From Paraburkholderia acidisoli (GTDB lineage: Bacteria > Pseudomonadota > Gammaproteobacteria > Burkholderiales > Burkholderiaceae), in assembly GCF_009789675.1 (NCBI RefSeq), contig NZ_CP046913.1:3162001-3226000 (forward strand): a stretch of DNA of 64,000 bases, given 5' to 3'. The position numbers and the translations under genes were made by a program. This document shows positions 37,045 to 46,510 of the stretch, piece after piece; position 1 is the stretch's first letter; each line of letters begins with the position of its first letter. The notes under the pieces are model-generated. The model saw nothing but the letters and a program-made list of their open reading frames with translations. It did no database searches and had not been told where the DNA came from.

Positions 37045-39132
37045 TTACACGTCGCGTTGGCGCAGCGCCCGTTGCAGAAAGCGCGCGGGATCGAGGTGAT
37101 CGGCGAGTTCGTGTTCGAGCGGCCACGGTTCGCCTTCGAGCTGCGCGGCGATCAGTTCCGCGCCCAGCGACGCCCACACGAGCCCGCGCGAGCCGAACGC
37201 GTACGCGCCGTACAGACCGTGCGCGCGCGGCAGGTCGAGCGGCCACGCGCCGGCGAGCCGTTGCGCGTCGCGGCGGGCGGCGGCTTCGTCGCCGAGCTGG
37301 CCGAGCATCGGCATGCGGTCGCTCGTCACGCAGCGAAACGCCACGCGGCCCGCGTACTGCGCCACCCGGTGTTCGTCGCAAGGCGCCTCGCCGCGGTCCC
37401 CATCGCGTTGGGCACCGGCTGGCACGGCCGCGAGTTCGGGCAGCATCTGCGCGACGCGCTCGATGTTTTCGGCATGACCGGCGGCGCGCAGGTCGGTGCC
37501 GGTGTCGTCCACTTCGTAGGTCGCGCCCACGAGCGTCACCTCTTGCGGCAGCGGCACCGCGTAGCCCTCGCCGATCACCGGCACGCGCAAGCCGTCGAGC
37601 GGACTGGCATCCACGAGCGTGAGCTGGCCGCGCACGATGCGCGTGGGCGCGTGATCGAGCGCGGCGAGACGCGAGGCGTCCTGCGCGTTCGCGAAGATCA
37701 CGACGCCCGCTTGCGCGACGCGCTGCCCGGCATCGTCGAAGAGTTGCCAGTCGCTCGCGGTATCGCCGTTCTTCTCACGCTCGATACGTGCGATTCGGAC
37801 ACCGAAGCGCATTTCCACCTGCGCGCCGGGCAGTGCCGTGGCGTAGTCCAGTTGCGCGCGGCACAGCGAAGCGGGATCGATCGCGCCGCCGAGTGGATAG
37901 AACCAGCCGCCGTGCGCGAGCGCGACGCCCGCGATGGACTCGGCTTCCTCGCGCGAGACGGGCGTGACGAATTCCTTCGGATACCGTAACGCGGCGTCGG
38001 GCGCGCGCCCGGACGAGGCGAGCGCCGCGGCGACCGCGCGTGACTCGTCGTCGGTGGCGAGATGCAGGAGACCCGCGTTCGAGCGCACCGGCGCGTGGCC
38101 CGCCGCTTCGAGCGCGGCCCAGCGTTGCCGCGCATACAGAAAGCCCGCGCGCGTGATGCGCGAGGCGCTGTTGTCGTCGCGCGCGATGAGCGGATGAAAC
38201 ACGCCGGCGGGATTGCCCGAGGCCTCGCGCGCGGGCGCGTCGTTGCGCTCCACGAGCGTGACTTTCCAGCCACGCGCGGCGAGCCGTTCGACCAGCGCGC
38301 AGCCGGCCAGCCCCGCGCCCACCACCACCGCATGCCGTTCCCGGAGCGCGAGCGGCAGTGGCGGCTCGTGCCGGCGCACGCGCCAGCGCGGCGCGAAGCG
38401 GCCGACCAGCATCGCCCATTTGCCGCTCGTGCCCGCCACCTTGCGGTATTCGAAGCCGCATTGTTCGAGCGCGCGCTTCACGTCGCCGGCACTGCTCCAG
38501 GTGGCGAAGGTCGCGCCCTCGCCCGCGATGCGCGCGAGCGCCTTGAAGATCGGCAGCGACCAGAGTTCGGGATTTTTCGCGGGCGCGAAACCGTCGAGAT
38601 AGATCGCGTCGGCGCGCATCCACAGTTTGGGAAACAGGTCGATGGCGTCGCCGAACGCGAGCGTGAGCGTGACGCGGCCGCCTTCGAATTCGAGCCGATG
38701 CACGCCCGGCACGAGCATGGGCCAGGCGTCGACGAGCGCTTGCGCGAGCGGCAGCGCTTTCGAATGGCCGCTCTCGTCAACGCCTGCGCCAACGTCCTTG
38801 CCAACGACGGCCCCGAGCGCCGCGCGCAGATCGTCGCGCGAAAACGGATGTTTTTCGACCGAGACGAAGTGCAGCCGCTCGCAGCGCGCCGGGTCGTCGC
38901 GCCATGCGGCCCATGTCGCGAGGAAGTTCACGCCCAGACCGAATCCCGTTTCCACCACGGTGAACACGCGCCGGTTCTGCCAGCGCTGCGGCAGTTCGTT
39001 GCCGCGCAGGAAGACGTCTTCGGCCTGCGTGAAGGCGCCCGACATGCCGTGATAGACGTCGTCGTAGTGGGGCGAAAACGGCATGCCGTCGTCGCGAAAT
39101 GCGAGCGTGGCGGGAATCAGCGTGGCGGTCAT
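37045..39132 (-). CDS. mnmC: Bifunctional tRNA mnm5s2U biosynthesis protein MnmC
   Basis: Two-domain enzyme that finishes the wobble base begun by MnmE/MnmG: the oxidase removes carboxymethyl and the methyltransferase adds the last methyl. In the 695 residues, the N-terminal methyltransferase (to about 240) shows VVETGFGLGVNFLATWAAW and DAIYLDGFAPAKNPELW. The C-terminal FAD oxidase starts near 265 with AVVVGAGLAGCALVERLAAR, then ASGNPAGVFHPLIARDDN. The start at MTATLIPATLAFRDDG follows the conserved N-terminus; the long upstream frame is not conserved in character. Shine-Dalgarno is weak. Confidence 0.95.
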   Translation of the reverse strand: MTATLIPATLAFRDDGMPFSPHYDDVYHGMSGAFTQAEDVFLRGNELPQRWQNRRVFTVVETGFGLGVNFLATWAAWRDDPARCERLHFVSVEKHPFSRDDLRAALGAVVGKDVGAGVDESGHSKALPLAQALVDAWPMLVPGVHRLEFEGGRVTLTLAFGDAIDLFPKLWMRADAIYLDGFAPAKNPELWSLPIFKALARIAGEGATFATWSSAGDVKRALEQCGFEYRKVAGTSGKWAMLVGRFAPRWRVRRHEPPLPLALRERHAVVVGAGLAGCALVERLAARGWKVTLVERNDAPAREASGNPAGVFHPLIARDDNSASRITRAGFLYARQRWAALEAAGHAPVRSNAGLLHLATDDESRAVAAALASSGRAPDAALRYPKEFVTPVSREEAESIAGVALAHGGWFYPLGGAIDPASLCRAQLDYATALPGAQVEMRFGVRIARIEREKNGDTASDWQLFDDAGQRVAQAGVVIFANAQDASRLAALDHAPTRIVRGQLTLVDASPLDGLRVPVIGEGYAVPLPQEVTLVGATYEVDDTGTDLRAAGHAENIERVAQMLPELAAVPAGAQRDGDRGEAPCDEHRVAQYAGRVAFRCVTSDRMPMLGQLGDEAAARRDAQRLAGAWPLDLPRAHGLYGAYAFGSRGLVWASLGAELIAAQLEGEPWPLEHELADHLDPARFLQRALRQRDV

Positions 39133-39592
39133 GAAAAACGCTCGAGGCGGAAAAAATGCGGTGCGGGCCTCGAAGCGGTTCGCGGCGCCTTTGAAACGCG
39201 CCGCGAAGGGTGCCGCGGCGCTTGCCTGGCGCGGCCGCAATCGCTTGCTGGGCCGGGGTTTGCGGCGATGCTGCGTTGGCACGGCGCAACGCGCGAGGGG
39301 CGTTTGGCGGGGGCGATCGGGCAAAAACATCGCCGTACGCCAAAAAACCGTCCAAAACCGCGCGAAATCTTCGAAACCCTTGTCGTTATTGGGTTTGCGC
39401 TGCGCTATCATAGCAAGCGCCGCCCAGGGAAGCGGCAGCACGGCCGTTGCGGCGAAAGCGCTCATGCGCGCCGCCGCAACGCGAAACGCCGGGGAGCTCC
39501 GGGTCCGTCGCTGCTCGACGGCGCGGCACGCGTCCGTATAATCGGCGCGTTCGCGCTGTTCGTGTCAACCTAAACCAGAAAGGAACTTCTCA
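39133..39592. other. Divergent promoter region of mnmC and the HU gene
   Basis: About 460 bp. The right end holds the HU promoter. The part near 39380-39420 is less GC-rich (GCTATCATAGCAAGC). No reading frame on either strand is convincing. Confidence 0.55.
39515..39542 (+). promoter_or_regulatory. Candidate sigma-70 promoter of the HU gene
   Basis: TCGACG and a consensus TATAAT are separated by 16 bp. The -10 box lies about 50 bp before the HU start codon. The -35 box matches at four of six positions. Confidence 0.65.
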
Positions 39593-39871
39593 ATGAATAA
39601 ACAGGAACTGATCGATGCCGTCGCGGGACAGACGGGCGCAAGCAAGGCACAAACCGGCGAAACGCTGGACACGCTTCTCGAAGTGATCAAGAAGTCGGTG
39701 TCGAAGGGCGACGCAGTGCAGCTGATCGGCTTCGGCAGCTTCGGTTCGGGCAAGCGTGCAGCGCGTACGGGTCGCAACCCGAAGACCGGCGAAACCATCA
39801 AGATTCCCGCAGCCAAGACCGTCAAGTTCACGGCTGGCAAGGCGTTCAAGGACGCCGTCAACAAGCGCTAA
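39593..39871 (+). CDS. hup: DNA-binding protein HU
   Basis: Histone-like protein of 92 residues that bends and compacts DNA and, in other bacteria, assists origin opening with DnaA. The family motif [20 protein letters not shown] is present, with the C-terminal arms ending [16 protein letters not shown] precedes the ATG and a consensus -10 box lies upstream. It is monocistronic, with an intrinsic terminator right after it. Confidence 0.97.
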   Translation: MNKQELIDAVAGQTGASKAQTGETLDTLLEVIKKSVSKGDAVQLIGFGSFGSGKRAARTGRNPKTGETIKIPAAKTVKFTAGKAFKDAVNKR

Positions 39872-39892
39872 GTCTTGCCGCTCCAAGTTGAC

Positions 39893-39914
39893 ACCCGCCC
39901 CTGGCGGGTTTTTT
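39893..39914 (+). terminator. Rho-independent terminator of the HU gene
   Basis: ACCCGCC-CCT-GGCGGGT followed by six T residues, 22 bp after the HU stop codon. Confidence 0.9.
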
Positions 39915-39933
39915 CGCCTAGTGCGGGAAAACA

Positions 39934-39958
39934 AAACGGCGCCTTCAAGGCGCCGTTT
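39934..39958. terminator. Bidirectional terminator between HU and the CobW-type gene
   Basis: AAACGGCGCC and GGCGCCGTTT form a 10-bp stem with a five-base loop. T-rich tails are present on both strands. It probably serves mainly the minus-strand GTPase gene that ends at its right. Confidence 0.85.
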
Positions 39959-40010
39959 GTCTTTTTGCGAGGCCGGGCTGTCCGGCTCGCAGCGTTGTGT
40001 ATCGACGCGA

Positions 40011-41366
40011 TCAATGCGGACGATGCACGATCTGCCCGTCGTCATGATGGTCGTGATCGTGGTCGTCGTCGTCGAGTTCCCAGGACGGGAACGGGTCGGC
40101 GAAACCTTGCCACGCCGCGGGACCCGCTTCGTATTCGGCTTCGCTGAGCAGGCACGCGTCGAGCTTCGCCCGCCATGCGTCGCGATCGAGGTCGAGGCCG
40201 ATCATCACCAGTTCCTGACGCCGGTCGCCAATGCGCGCGTCGTTCAGGTCGTCGCCGAACCAGTCGGCCGCGATCTCCTGTTCCAGCTCCGCGTCCTGCG
40301 GCCATTCCTCGCGCGGCAGCGCCGCCCACCACGTGCCCGCCGGACCGTGACGGCACACGCCGCCCGCCTGCGAAAGCGTGCCCGTCACGTCGTTGCGCGT
40401 GGCGAGCCAGAAGAAACCCTTCGAACGCAGCACGCCCTTCCATTCCTGATTCAGCAGCGCCCACAGGCGCTCGGGATGAAACGGGCGGCGCGCGCGATAC
40501 ACGAAATTGGCGATGCCAGATTCGCCGGCGTCATGGCGATGCGCGTGGCCGTGATCGTGCGTGGGATCGTCGCACTGCGCGTGATCGTCATCGTGGGCGT
40601 GCTCATGCTCGTGCTCGGCGCGCAGCGAAGCGAGCCAGCCCGGCGCGCTCGACGCCGCGTCGAAATCGAAGCGGCCCGTGTTGATGACGGCCTCGAGCGG
40701 CACCGCGCCGAAGCGGCTGACCACCTGCTGCGCGCGCGGATTGATGCGCGCGAGAATGCGTTGCAGATGCGCGAGTTCGTCCTCGCTCACGAGATCGGCC
40801 TTGTTGATGACGAGCACGTCGCAAAACTCCACCTGCTCGACCAGCAGTTCGACGATGGTGCGGTCGTCCTCCTCGTCTTGCGCGACGCCGCGCTCCGCGA
40901 GTTGTTCGGCGCTCGCGTAGTCGCGCAGGAAGTTGAATGCGTCGACCACCGTGACCATCGTGTCGAGGCGCGCGTGCTCGTGAAGCGCGCTCTCGCCGTC
41001 GCCGTCGAACGTCAAGCTTTCGGCGATCGGCATTGGCTCGGCCACGCCCGTGGATTCGATCACGATGGCGTCGAAGCGCTGGCCGGCTTGCGCGGGATCG
41101 GCCAGACGCCGCACTTCGCCAGGCAGGTCGTCGCGCAGCGTGCAGCAGATGCAGCCGTTCGACAATTCGACGAGCGGATTTTCCACGCGCGTGAGCGCCG
41201 AGGCGTCGCGCACCAGCGCGGCGTCGATATTGACGGCGGCCAGATCGTTGACGATCACGGCCACGCGCAGGCCCGCGCGGTTAGAGAGGAGATGGTTGAG
41301 CAGCGTGGTCTTGCCCGCGCCCAGAAAACCGGAGAGCACGGTGACGGGCAGTGGCGGCTGAGTCAT
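40011..41366 (-). CDS. CobW/COG0523-family metal-chaperone GTPase
   Basis: P-loop GTPase that delivers a metal, often zinc, to client enzymes. In 451 residues: Walker A GFLGAGKTTLLNHLL near the N-terminus, the metal-binding GCICCTLRDDL motif, VIESTGVAEP and the guanine-specificity motif VINKADLV. A histidine-rich insert (EHEHEHAHDDDHAQ, then HDHGHAHRHD) lies between the GTPase and the C-terminal domain, and the protein ends in another His/Asp-rich stretch. These favour metal storage or transfer. No Zur box was identified upstream. Confidence 0.92.
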   Translation of the reverse strand: MTQPPLPVTVLSGFLGAGKTTLLNHLLSNRAGLRVAVIVNDLAAVNIDAALVRDASALTRVENPLVELSNGCICCTLRDDLPGEVRRLADPAQAGQRFDAIVIESTGVAEPMPIAESLTFDGDGESALHEHARLDTMVTVVDAFNFLRDYASAEQLAERGVAQDEEDDRTIVELLVEQVEFCDVLVINKADLVSEDELAHLQRILARINPRAQQVVSRFGAVPLEAVINTGRFDFDAASSAPGWLASLRAEHEHEHAHDDDHAQCDDPTHDHGHAHRHDAGESGIANFVYRARRPFHPERLWALLNQEWKGVLRSKGFFWLATRNDVTGTLSQAGGVCRHGPAGTWWAALPREEWPQDAELEQEIAADWFGDDLNDARIGDRRQELVMIGLDLDRDAWRAKLDACLLSEAEYEAGPAAWQGFADPFPSWELDDDDHDHDHHDDGQIVHRPH

Positions 41367-41479
41367 TGCGGTGGCATGCAGATAAGAAGACAGGAACGCG
41401 CCCGGCGCGCGTGGGCGCGGCGCAAGCCTGCATTTTGCACCATGCGCGCGGGCGGCGCGTGGCGCACCGCCCTACCGCG

Positions 41480-41926
41480 TTACTTCATCAAACGCCACTT
41501 GCGCAGAATGTTGGCGATGTCTTGCGCATATTCGTCGCGCAGCGAAGGCGTTTCGGAGTGGTAAGCGCCCACGGCCGCCCACGTGTTGCCGTACTTGTTC
41601 ATCTTCTGGCGCAGATGCCACGCGGCAATGTAGACGTTCTTGCACGGCTCCATCAGCGTGGACGACGAAATACCGTACTGCGAAAGCGCCGGCAGATGGA
41701 TCGAGTTGATCTGCATGACGCCGTAGTCGATCGAGCCGTTGGCGTTCTTGTGCAGGGCGTCGCCGCGATTGTGCGATTCCTGCCAGGCGATGGCGCGCAG
41801 GATGAGCGGATTGACCTTCTGGTAACGCGCGGCTTCGTCGAAGCAGTCGGCGCGTGCGAGCGTGCTCGCGCTCCCGAGAACGAGCGCGGCGGCAACGGCA
41901 AGCGAAACAGACCCGAGGTTTTTCAT
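41480..41926 (-). CDS. Small secreted lytic transglycosylase (IagB/IpgF type)
   Basis: Murein-cutting enzyme of 148 residues with a signal peptide ending near STLARAD. The catalytic glutamate lies in LRAIAWQESHNRGDALH, followed by YGVMQINSIHLP and VGAYHSE typical of the SLT domain. Such small enzymes usually accompany type III, IV or pilus machines; here it is divergent from the type II secretion cluster, so local wall opening for that secretion system is a reasonable guess. The start is at the signal peptide; the upstream open frame is discarded. Confidence 0.9.
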   Translation of the reverse strand: MKNLGSVSLAVAAALVLGSASTLARADCFDEAARYQKVNPLILRAIAWQESHNRGDALHKNANGSIDYGVMQINSIHLPALSQYGISSSTLMEPCKNVYIAAWHLRQKMNKYGNTWAAVGAYHSETPSLRDEYAQDIANILRKWRLMK

Positions 41927-42489
41927 TGCATGTTCTGCAAAACGACGATTGAGCGGCCGAAACGGCGCGCGCGGAAACGATGCTGTGGCTTTCCCGCGAC
42001 GACAACCGCGGATCCTTGCGCGGACGAACGCGCCCGCTCCCGTCATCCGACGCAACCCGGCGACGAATCCCACGCAACCAGCGGCGAACGTCGCCAAAAA
42101 ACGCGCAAACCACACGGGCTCGCAGCCGGACCGGGTTCCAGGCCGCTCGTATGATACCGGCAGACGATGACGCGTCAAGCTGGCCAATCGGTCAAAACGT
42201 ACGGAAAAACGAAGCGCCGTCGCGACGAATCGGCAACATCGTGACAGATTAACGACACCGAACGCGCGGCACTTTAGCGAAAGATTACAAATAGCTTGGA
42301 AGCGTTGCGGGACGGCTCACTCGCGCGATTAGAAGGGTTTCCCGGAGATTCCTTTTTTGTGACAATTTCGACACGAAAAGCTGCTACTGTTGCACCTTTT
42401 GCGGATGCGCGAACGCCTGGATTGAGGAGATCCGGGACCGGTCGGCGCGGCTCTGGCGACGCGGCCCACCGGCTGTTCGTCGAGGACGA
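41927..42489. other. Divergent promoter region of the transglycosylase and gsp operon
   Basis: About 560 bp. The segment 42270-42400 is AT-richer than its surroundings and should contain the gsp promoter. TTGTGACA and TACTGT are both near 42358-42390, but at the wrong distance for a standard sigma-70 site. No gene is evident. Confidence 0.5.
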
Positions 42490-44961
42490 ATGTGGCCGGA
42501 CGCCTTCGCTGCCGGCATCGATATGACACCCATGAGAAGAAAACGTATGGCTTTGCGTCGCCGCGCCCTGGCGCTGCTGGTAAGCGGACTCCTGACGGCG
42601 CAGGTCGCTTATGCGCAGGTCACGCTCAATTTTGTCAACGCCGATATCGATCAGGTCGCAAAGGCCATCGGCGCGGCCACGGGCAAGACGATCATCGTCG
42701 ACCCGCGCGTGAAGGGGCAGCTCAATCTCGTTTCCGAGAACCCCGTGCCGGAAGACCAGGCGCTCAAGACGCTGCAGTCGGCGCTGCGCATGCAAGGTTT
42801 CGCGCTGGTGCAGGATCACGGCGTGTTGAAGGTCGTGCCGGAAGCCGACGCCAAGCTCCAGGGCGTGCCCACCTACGTGGGCAATACGCCCGCGGCGCGC
42901 GGCGACCAGGTGGTCACGCAGGTGTTCACGCTGCGCAACGAGTCGGCGAACAACCTGCTGCCGGTGCTGCGCCCGCTCATCTCGCCGAACAACACGATCG
43001 CCGCGTATCCCGGCAACAACACGCTCGTCGTGACCGACTACGCCGACAACGTGCGCCGTATCGCCTCGATCATCGCGGGGGTGGACACGGCCGCGGGCCA
43101 GCAGGTGCTGGTCGTGCCGCTCAAGAACGCCAACGCGCTCGACATCGCGCCCACGCTGCAGAAAATGCTCGACCCGGGCGCTATCGGCGGCTCGGACGCC
43201 ACGCTCAAGGTTTCGGTGATCGCCGACCCGCGCACGAACTCGGTCATGCTGCGCGCCTCGAACCCGCAACGCCTCGCGGCCGCGAAGAAGCTCACGGAGC
43301 AACTGGACGCGCCCACCAGCATGCCGGGCAACATGCACGTGGTGGCGCTGCGCAACGCCGACGCCGTGCAGCTCGCCAAGACCCTGCGCGGCATGCTCGG
43401 CAAGGGCGGCAACGACTCGTCCTCGGGCGGCGGCGCGAACTCGTTCAACCAGAACGGCAACGGCGGCGGCAGCGGCAACAACAGCAGCAGTTCGACCGGC
43501 ATGTCCGGTTCGCCGCCGCTGCCCAGCTCGCTCGGCGGCAGCAGCTCGTCGAGCAGCAACCCGATGTCGGGCGGTACCTCGGGCAACAACGGCAACAGCG
43601 ACTTCCTCGGCAGCAACGACAAGGACAAGAGCGACGACAATTCGTCGGGCGGCGGCATGATCCAGGCCGACGCGGCGACCAACTCGCTCATCATCACGGC
43701 GCCGGACCCGGTCTATCGCAACCTGCGCAGCGTGATCGATCAGCTCGACGCGCGCCGCGCCCAGGTCTATATCGAAGCGCTGATCGTCGAGCTGAACTCG
43801 AACACCAACGCCAATCTCGGCATTCAGTGGCAGATCGGCAACGGCAATCTGCTGGCCGGCACCAATCTCACCACGGGCGGCACGGGCAACAGCATCATCA
43901 ACCTGACAGCGGGCGCGGTCACCGGCGGCGGGCTCGTGAACTCGCTCGCGAGCCTCCAGCAAGGCCTGAACGTGGGTTGGGTACACAACCTGTTCGGCGT
44001 GCAAGGTCTGGGCGCGTTGCTGCAGGCGCTTTCGCAGTCGAGCGACGCCAACGTGCTCTCCACGCCTAACCTGGTCACGCTCGACAACCAGGAAGCGAAG
44101 ATCGTCGTGGGCACCAACGTGCCGATCCAGACGGGCTCGTACTCGAACCTCACGAGCGGCACGAGCAGCGCGGCGTTCAATACCTACGACCGCGTGGACG
44201 TGGGCCTGACGCTGCACATCAAGCCGCAGATCACCGAAGGCGGCATCCTCAAGCTGCAGCTGTACACGGAGGATTCGGCGATCGTGTCCGGCACGACCAA
44301 TGTGTCGACCAATCCGGCCGGTCCCGACTTCACCAAGCGTTCGATCCAGTCCACCGTGCTGGCCGACAACGGCGAGATCATCGTGCTCGGCGGCCTGATG
44401 CAGGACAACTATCAGGTCAGCAACAGCAAGGTGCCGCTGCTCGGCGACATTCCGTGGATCGGCCAGCTGTTCCGCTCGGAAGCCAAGACGCGCCAGAAGA
44501 CCAACCTGATGGTGTTCCTGCGCCCCGTGATCATCAACGACCGCAACACGGCGCAGGCGGTCACGTCGAACCGCTACGACTACATCCAGGGCGTGACGGG
44601 CGCGTACAAGTCCGACAACAACCTCGTGAAGGACCGCGACGATCCGGTCGTGCCGCCCATGCCGCTGGGTCCGGCCGAAGGCGGTTCGGCCGTGAATCTG
44701 TTCGACCTCGACAAGATGCGCCGCGAGCAGATCGTGCGCTCGCTGCCCGCGCAGATGCAGCCCGCGTATCCGGTCCAGTCGCCGGCGCAGTCACCGGTCC
44801 AAACCGCGCCGGTGCAAACGGCCCCGATCCAGACCGCGCCCGTGCCGGTGCAGACCTTGCCGCAAAACGGTCCGGTGCCGGTCCAGACGCTGCCCGCGCA
44901 AGTGTCGCCCGCCGCGGCCGATCAGCAGCCGGCCACCACCGCGCCGAGGGTGCAGCCTTGA
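42490..44961 (+). CDS. gspD: Type II secretion system secretin GspD
   Basis: Forms the outer-membrane channel of the type II secretion system. The 823-residue frame has a signal peptide ending near TAQVAYAQV and N0 domain TLNFVNADIDQVAKAIGAATG. N1-N3 repeats follow, with a long Gly/Ser/Asn-rich insert at about residues 313-393, and the secretin core contains VPLLGDIPWIGQLFRSE. An atypical tail of P-V-Q-T repeats ends the protein. The first ATG has GAGGA three bases before it; later in-frame ATGs at codons 12, 15 and 20 are possible starts. gspE overlaps its stop. Confidence 0.94.
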   Translation: MWPDAFAAGIDMTPMRRKRMALRRRALALLVSGLLTAQVAYAQVTLNFVNADIDQVAKAIGAATGKTIIVDPRVKGQLNLVSENPVPEDQALKTLQSALRMQGFALVQDHGVLKVVPEADAKLQGVPTYVGNTPAARGDQVVTQVFTLRNESANNLLPVLRPLISPNNTIAAYPGNNTLVVTDYADNVRRIASIIAGVDTAAGQQVLVVPLKNANALDIAPTLQKMLDPGAIGGSDATLKVSVIADPRTNSVMLRASNPQRLAAAKKLTEQLDAPTSMPGNMHVVALRNADAVQLAKTLRGMLGKGGNDSSSGGGANSFNQNGNGGGSGNNSSSSTGMSGSPPLPSSLGGSSSSSSNPMSGGTSGNNGNSDFLGSNDKDKSDDNSSGGGMIQADAATNSLIITAPDPVYRNLRSVIDQLDARRAQVYIEALIVELNSNTNANLGIQWQIGNGNLLAGTNLTTGGTGNSIINLTAGAVTGGGLVNSLASLQQGLNVGWVHNLFGVQGLGALLQALSQSSDANVLSTPNLVTLDNQEAKIVVGTNVPIQTGSYSNLTSGTSSAAFNTYDRVDVGLTLHIKPQITEGGILKLQLYTEDSAIVSGTTNVSTNPAGPDFTKRSIQSTVLADNGEIIVLGGLMQDNYQVSNSKVPLLGDIPWIGQLFRSEAKTRQKTNLMVFLRPVIINDRNTAQAVTSNRYDYIQGVTGAYKSDNNLVKDRDDPVVPPMPLGPAEGGSAVNLFDLDKMRREQIVRSLPAQMQPAYPVQSPAQSPVQTAPVQTAPIQTAPVPVQTLPQNGPVPVQTLPAQVSPAAADQQPATTAPRVQP
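44770..44900 (+). repeat. Degenerate P-V-Q-T repeat coding tract in gspD
   Basis: Units around CCGGTCCAGAC(C/G) recur about eight times and encode variants of P-V-Q-T, P-V-Q-S and P-I-Q-T at the secretin C-terminus. Confidence 0.75.
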
Positions 44962-46463
44962 GCACGCCTTCGTCCGCGTCCGGCGCGACGCCTGCGGCCC
45001 ACGGCGAGCGCGCCGCGCCCTCGCCGCTGGCCGCGCGTCTCGTGCCCTACGCGTTCGCGCGCGGCGGACAGATTCTCGTTGCGCAACAGCACGCCGACGG
45101 CCTCGAAGTCTGGATCAGCGAACGCACGACCCAGGCCGCGATCGCCGAAGTCGCGCGCAACTTCGGCGCGTTCTCGCTCGTTCGTGTTGCCGCCGACGAA
45201 CTCGCGCTCGCCATCAACCAGGCCTACGCGCGCCAGGACGGCAGCGCGGCGCAGGTGGTGGGCGAAGTCGAAGGCGAAGTCGATCTGTCGCGCCTCATGC
45301 AGGACATTCCCGAAGTGGAAGACCTGCTCGAATCCGAAGACGACGCGCCGATCATCCGCATGATCAACGCGCTGCTCACGCAGGCCGCGCGCGAGCAGGC
45401 GTCCGATATCCACATCGAGCCGTTCGAAACGTCGTCGGTGGTGCGCTTTCGCGTGGACGGCACGTTGCGCGACGTCGTGCGTCCGAAGAAGGCGCTGCAC
45501 GGCGCGCTGATCTCGCGGATCAAGATCATGGCGCAGCTCGACATCGCCGAAAAACGTCTGCCGCAGGACGGCCGCATCACGCTGCGCGTGGGCGGGCGGC
45601 CGGTGGACGTGCGCGTTTCCACGCTGCCCACGGGCCACGGCGAGCGCGCGGTGCTGCGTCTGCTCGAGAAAGACGCGCAACGCCTGAACCTCGAAACGCT
45701 CGGCATGGCCGGCGACACGCTGCGCCAGTTCGACCAGTTGATCGGCAAGCCGCACGGCATCGTGCTCGTGACCGGGCCCACCGGCTCGGGCAAGACGACC
45801 ACGCTGTATGCGTCGATGTCGCGTCTGGAAACGGCCACGACCAACATCATGACCGTGGAAGACCCGATCGAGTACGACCTCTCGGGCATCGGCCAGACCC
45901 AGGTGAACGAGCGCATTGGCATGACGTTCGCGCGCGCGCTGCGCTCGATCCTGCGTCAGGATCCGGACATCATCATGATCGGCGAAATCCGCGACCTCGA
46001 AACCGCGCAGATCGCCGTGCAGGCTTCGCTCACGGGCCACCTCGTGCTCGCCACGCTGCACACCAACGACGCCGCCTCGGCGGTCACGCGTCTGACCGAC
46101 ATGGGCGTGGAGCCGTACCTGCTCGCTTCGTCGCTGCTCGGCGTGCTCGCGCAGCGGCTCGTGCGCCAGCTCTGCCCCGTGTGCAAGGAAGCGCGCGTGG
46201 AGGAAGACGGCCGCACGCGCTATCACCCGGTCGGGTGCGAGCGTTGCGGCAACACGGGTTACGTGGGCCGGCGCGGCGTGTACGAACTCTTGACCATCGA
46301 CGAGCCGATCCGCGCGCTGATCCACCGCAACGCGGCGGACGCTGAGATTCTCGCGGCCGGCCGCGCGCAGGGCATGCGCACGCTGCGCGAGGACGGCGAA
46401 CGCTGGCTCGACGCGGGCACCACGTCGCTCGAAGAAGTGCTGCGCGTGACGGGCGGCGTTTGA
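44958..46463 (+). CDS. gspE: Type II secretion system ATPase GspE
   Basis: Cytoplasmic ATPase that powers pseudopilus assembly. About 501 residues from a TTG that overlaps the gspD stop (TTGA), with GAGGG upstream; this is the only sensible start in the region. Motifs: Walker A GPTGSGKTTTLYAS, Asp box TVEDPIEYDL, Walker B DPDIIMIGEIRD, His box LATLHTNDAASAV and a zinc knuckle CPVCKEARVEE with CERCGNTGY. The N1 domain that docks to GspL is present. Confidence 0.95.
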   Translation: MSTPSSASGATPAAHGERAAPSPLAARLVPYAFARGGQILVAQQHADGLEVWISERTTQAAIAEVARNFGAFSLVRVAADELALAINQAYARQDGSAAQVVGEVEGEVDLSRLMQDIPEVEDLLESEDDAPIIRMINALLTQAAREQASDIHIEPFETSSVVRFRVDGTLRDVVRPKKALHGALISRIKIMAQLDIAEKRLPQDGRITLRVGGRPVDVRVSTLPTGHGERAVLRLLEKDAQRLNLETLGMAGDTLRQFDQLIGKPHGIVLVTGPTGSGKTTTLYASMSRLETATTNIMTVEDPIEYDLSGIGQTQVNERIGMTFARALRSILRQDPDIIMIGEIRDLETAQIAVQASLTGHLVLATLHTNDAASAVTRLTDMGVEPYLLASSLLGVLAQRLVRQLCPVCKEARVEEDGRTRYHPVGCERCGNTGYVGRRGVYELLTIDEPIRALIHRNAADAEILAAGRAQGMRTLREDGERWLDAGTTSLEEVLRVTGGV

Positions 46464-46510
46464 TGACGCCTTCGTATTTGATGACGTACCGTAATTAAAG
46501 GGCGACGAGC

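Noticed and set aside
42357..42390. Sigma-70 promoter for gspD from TTGTGA and TACTGT
   Set aside because: The spacer would be 22 bp, too long for a standard promoter.
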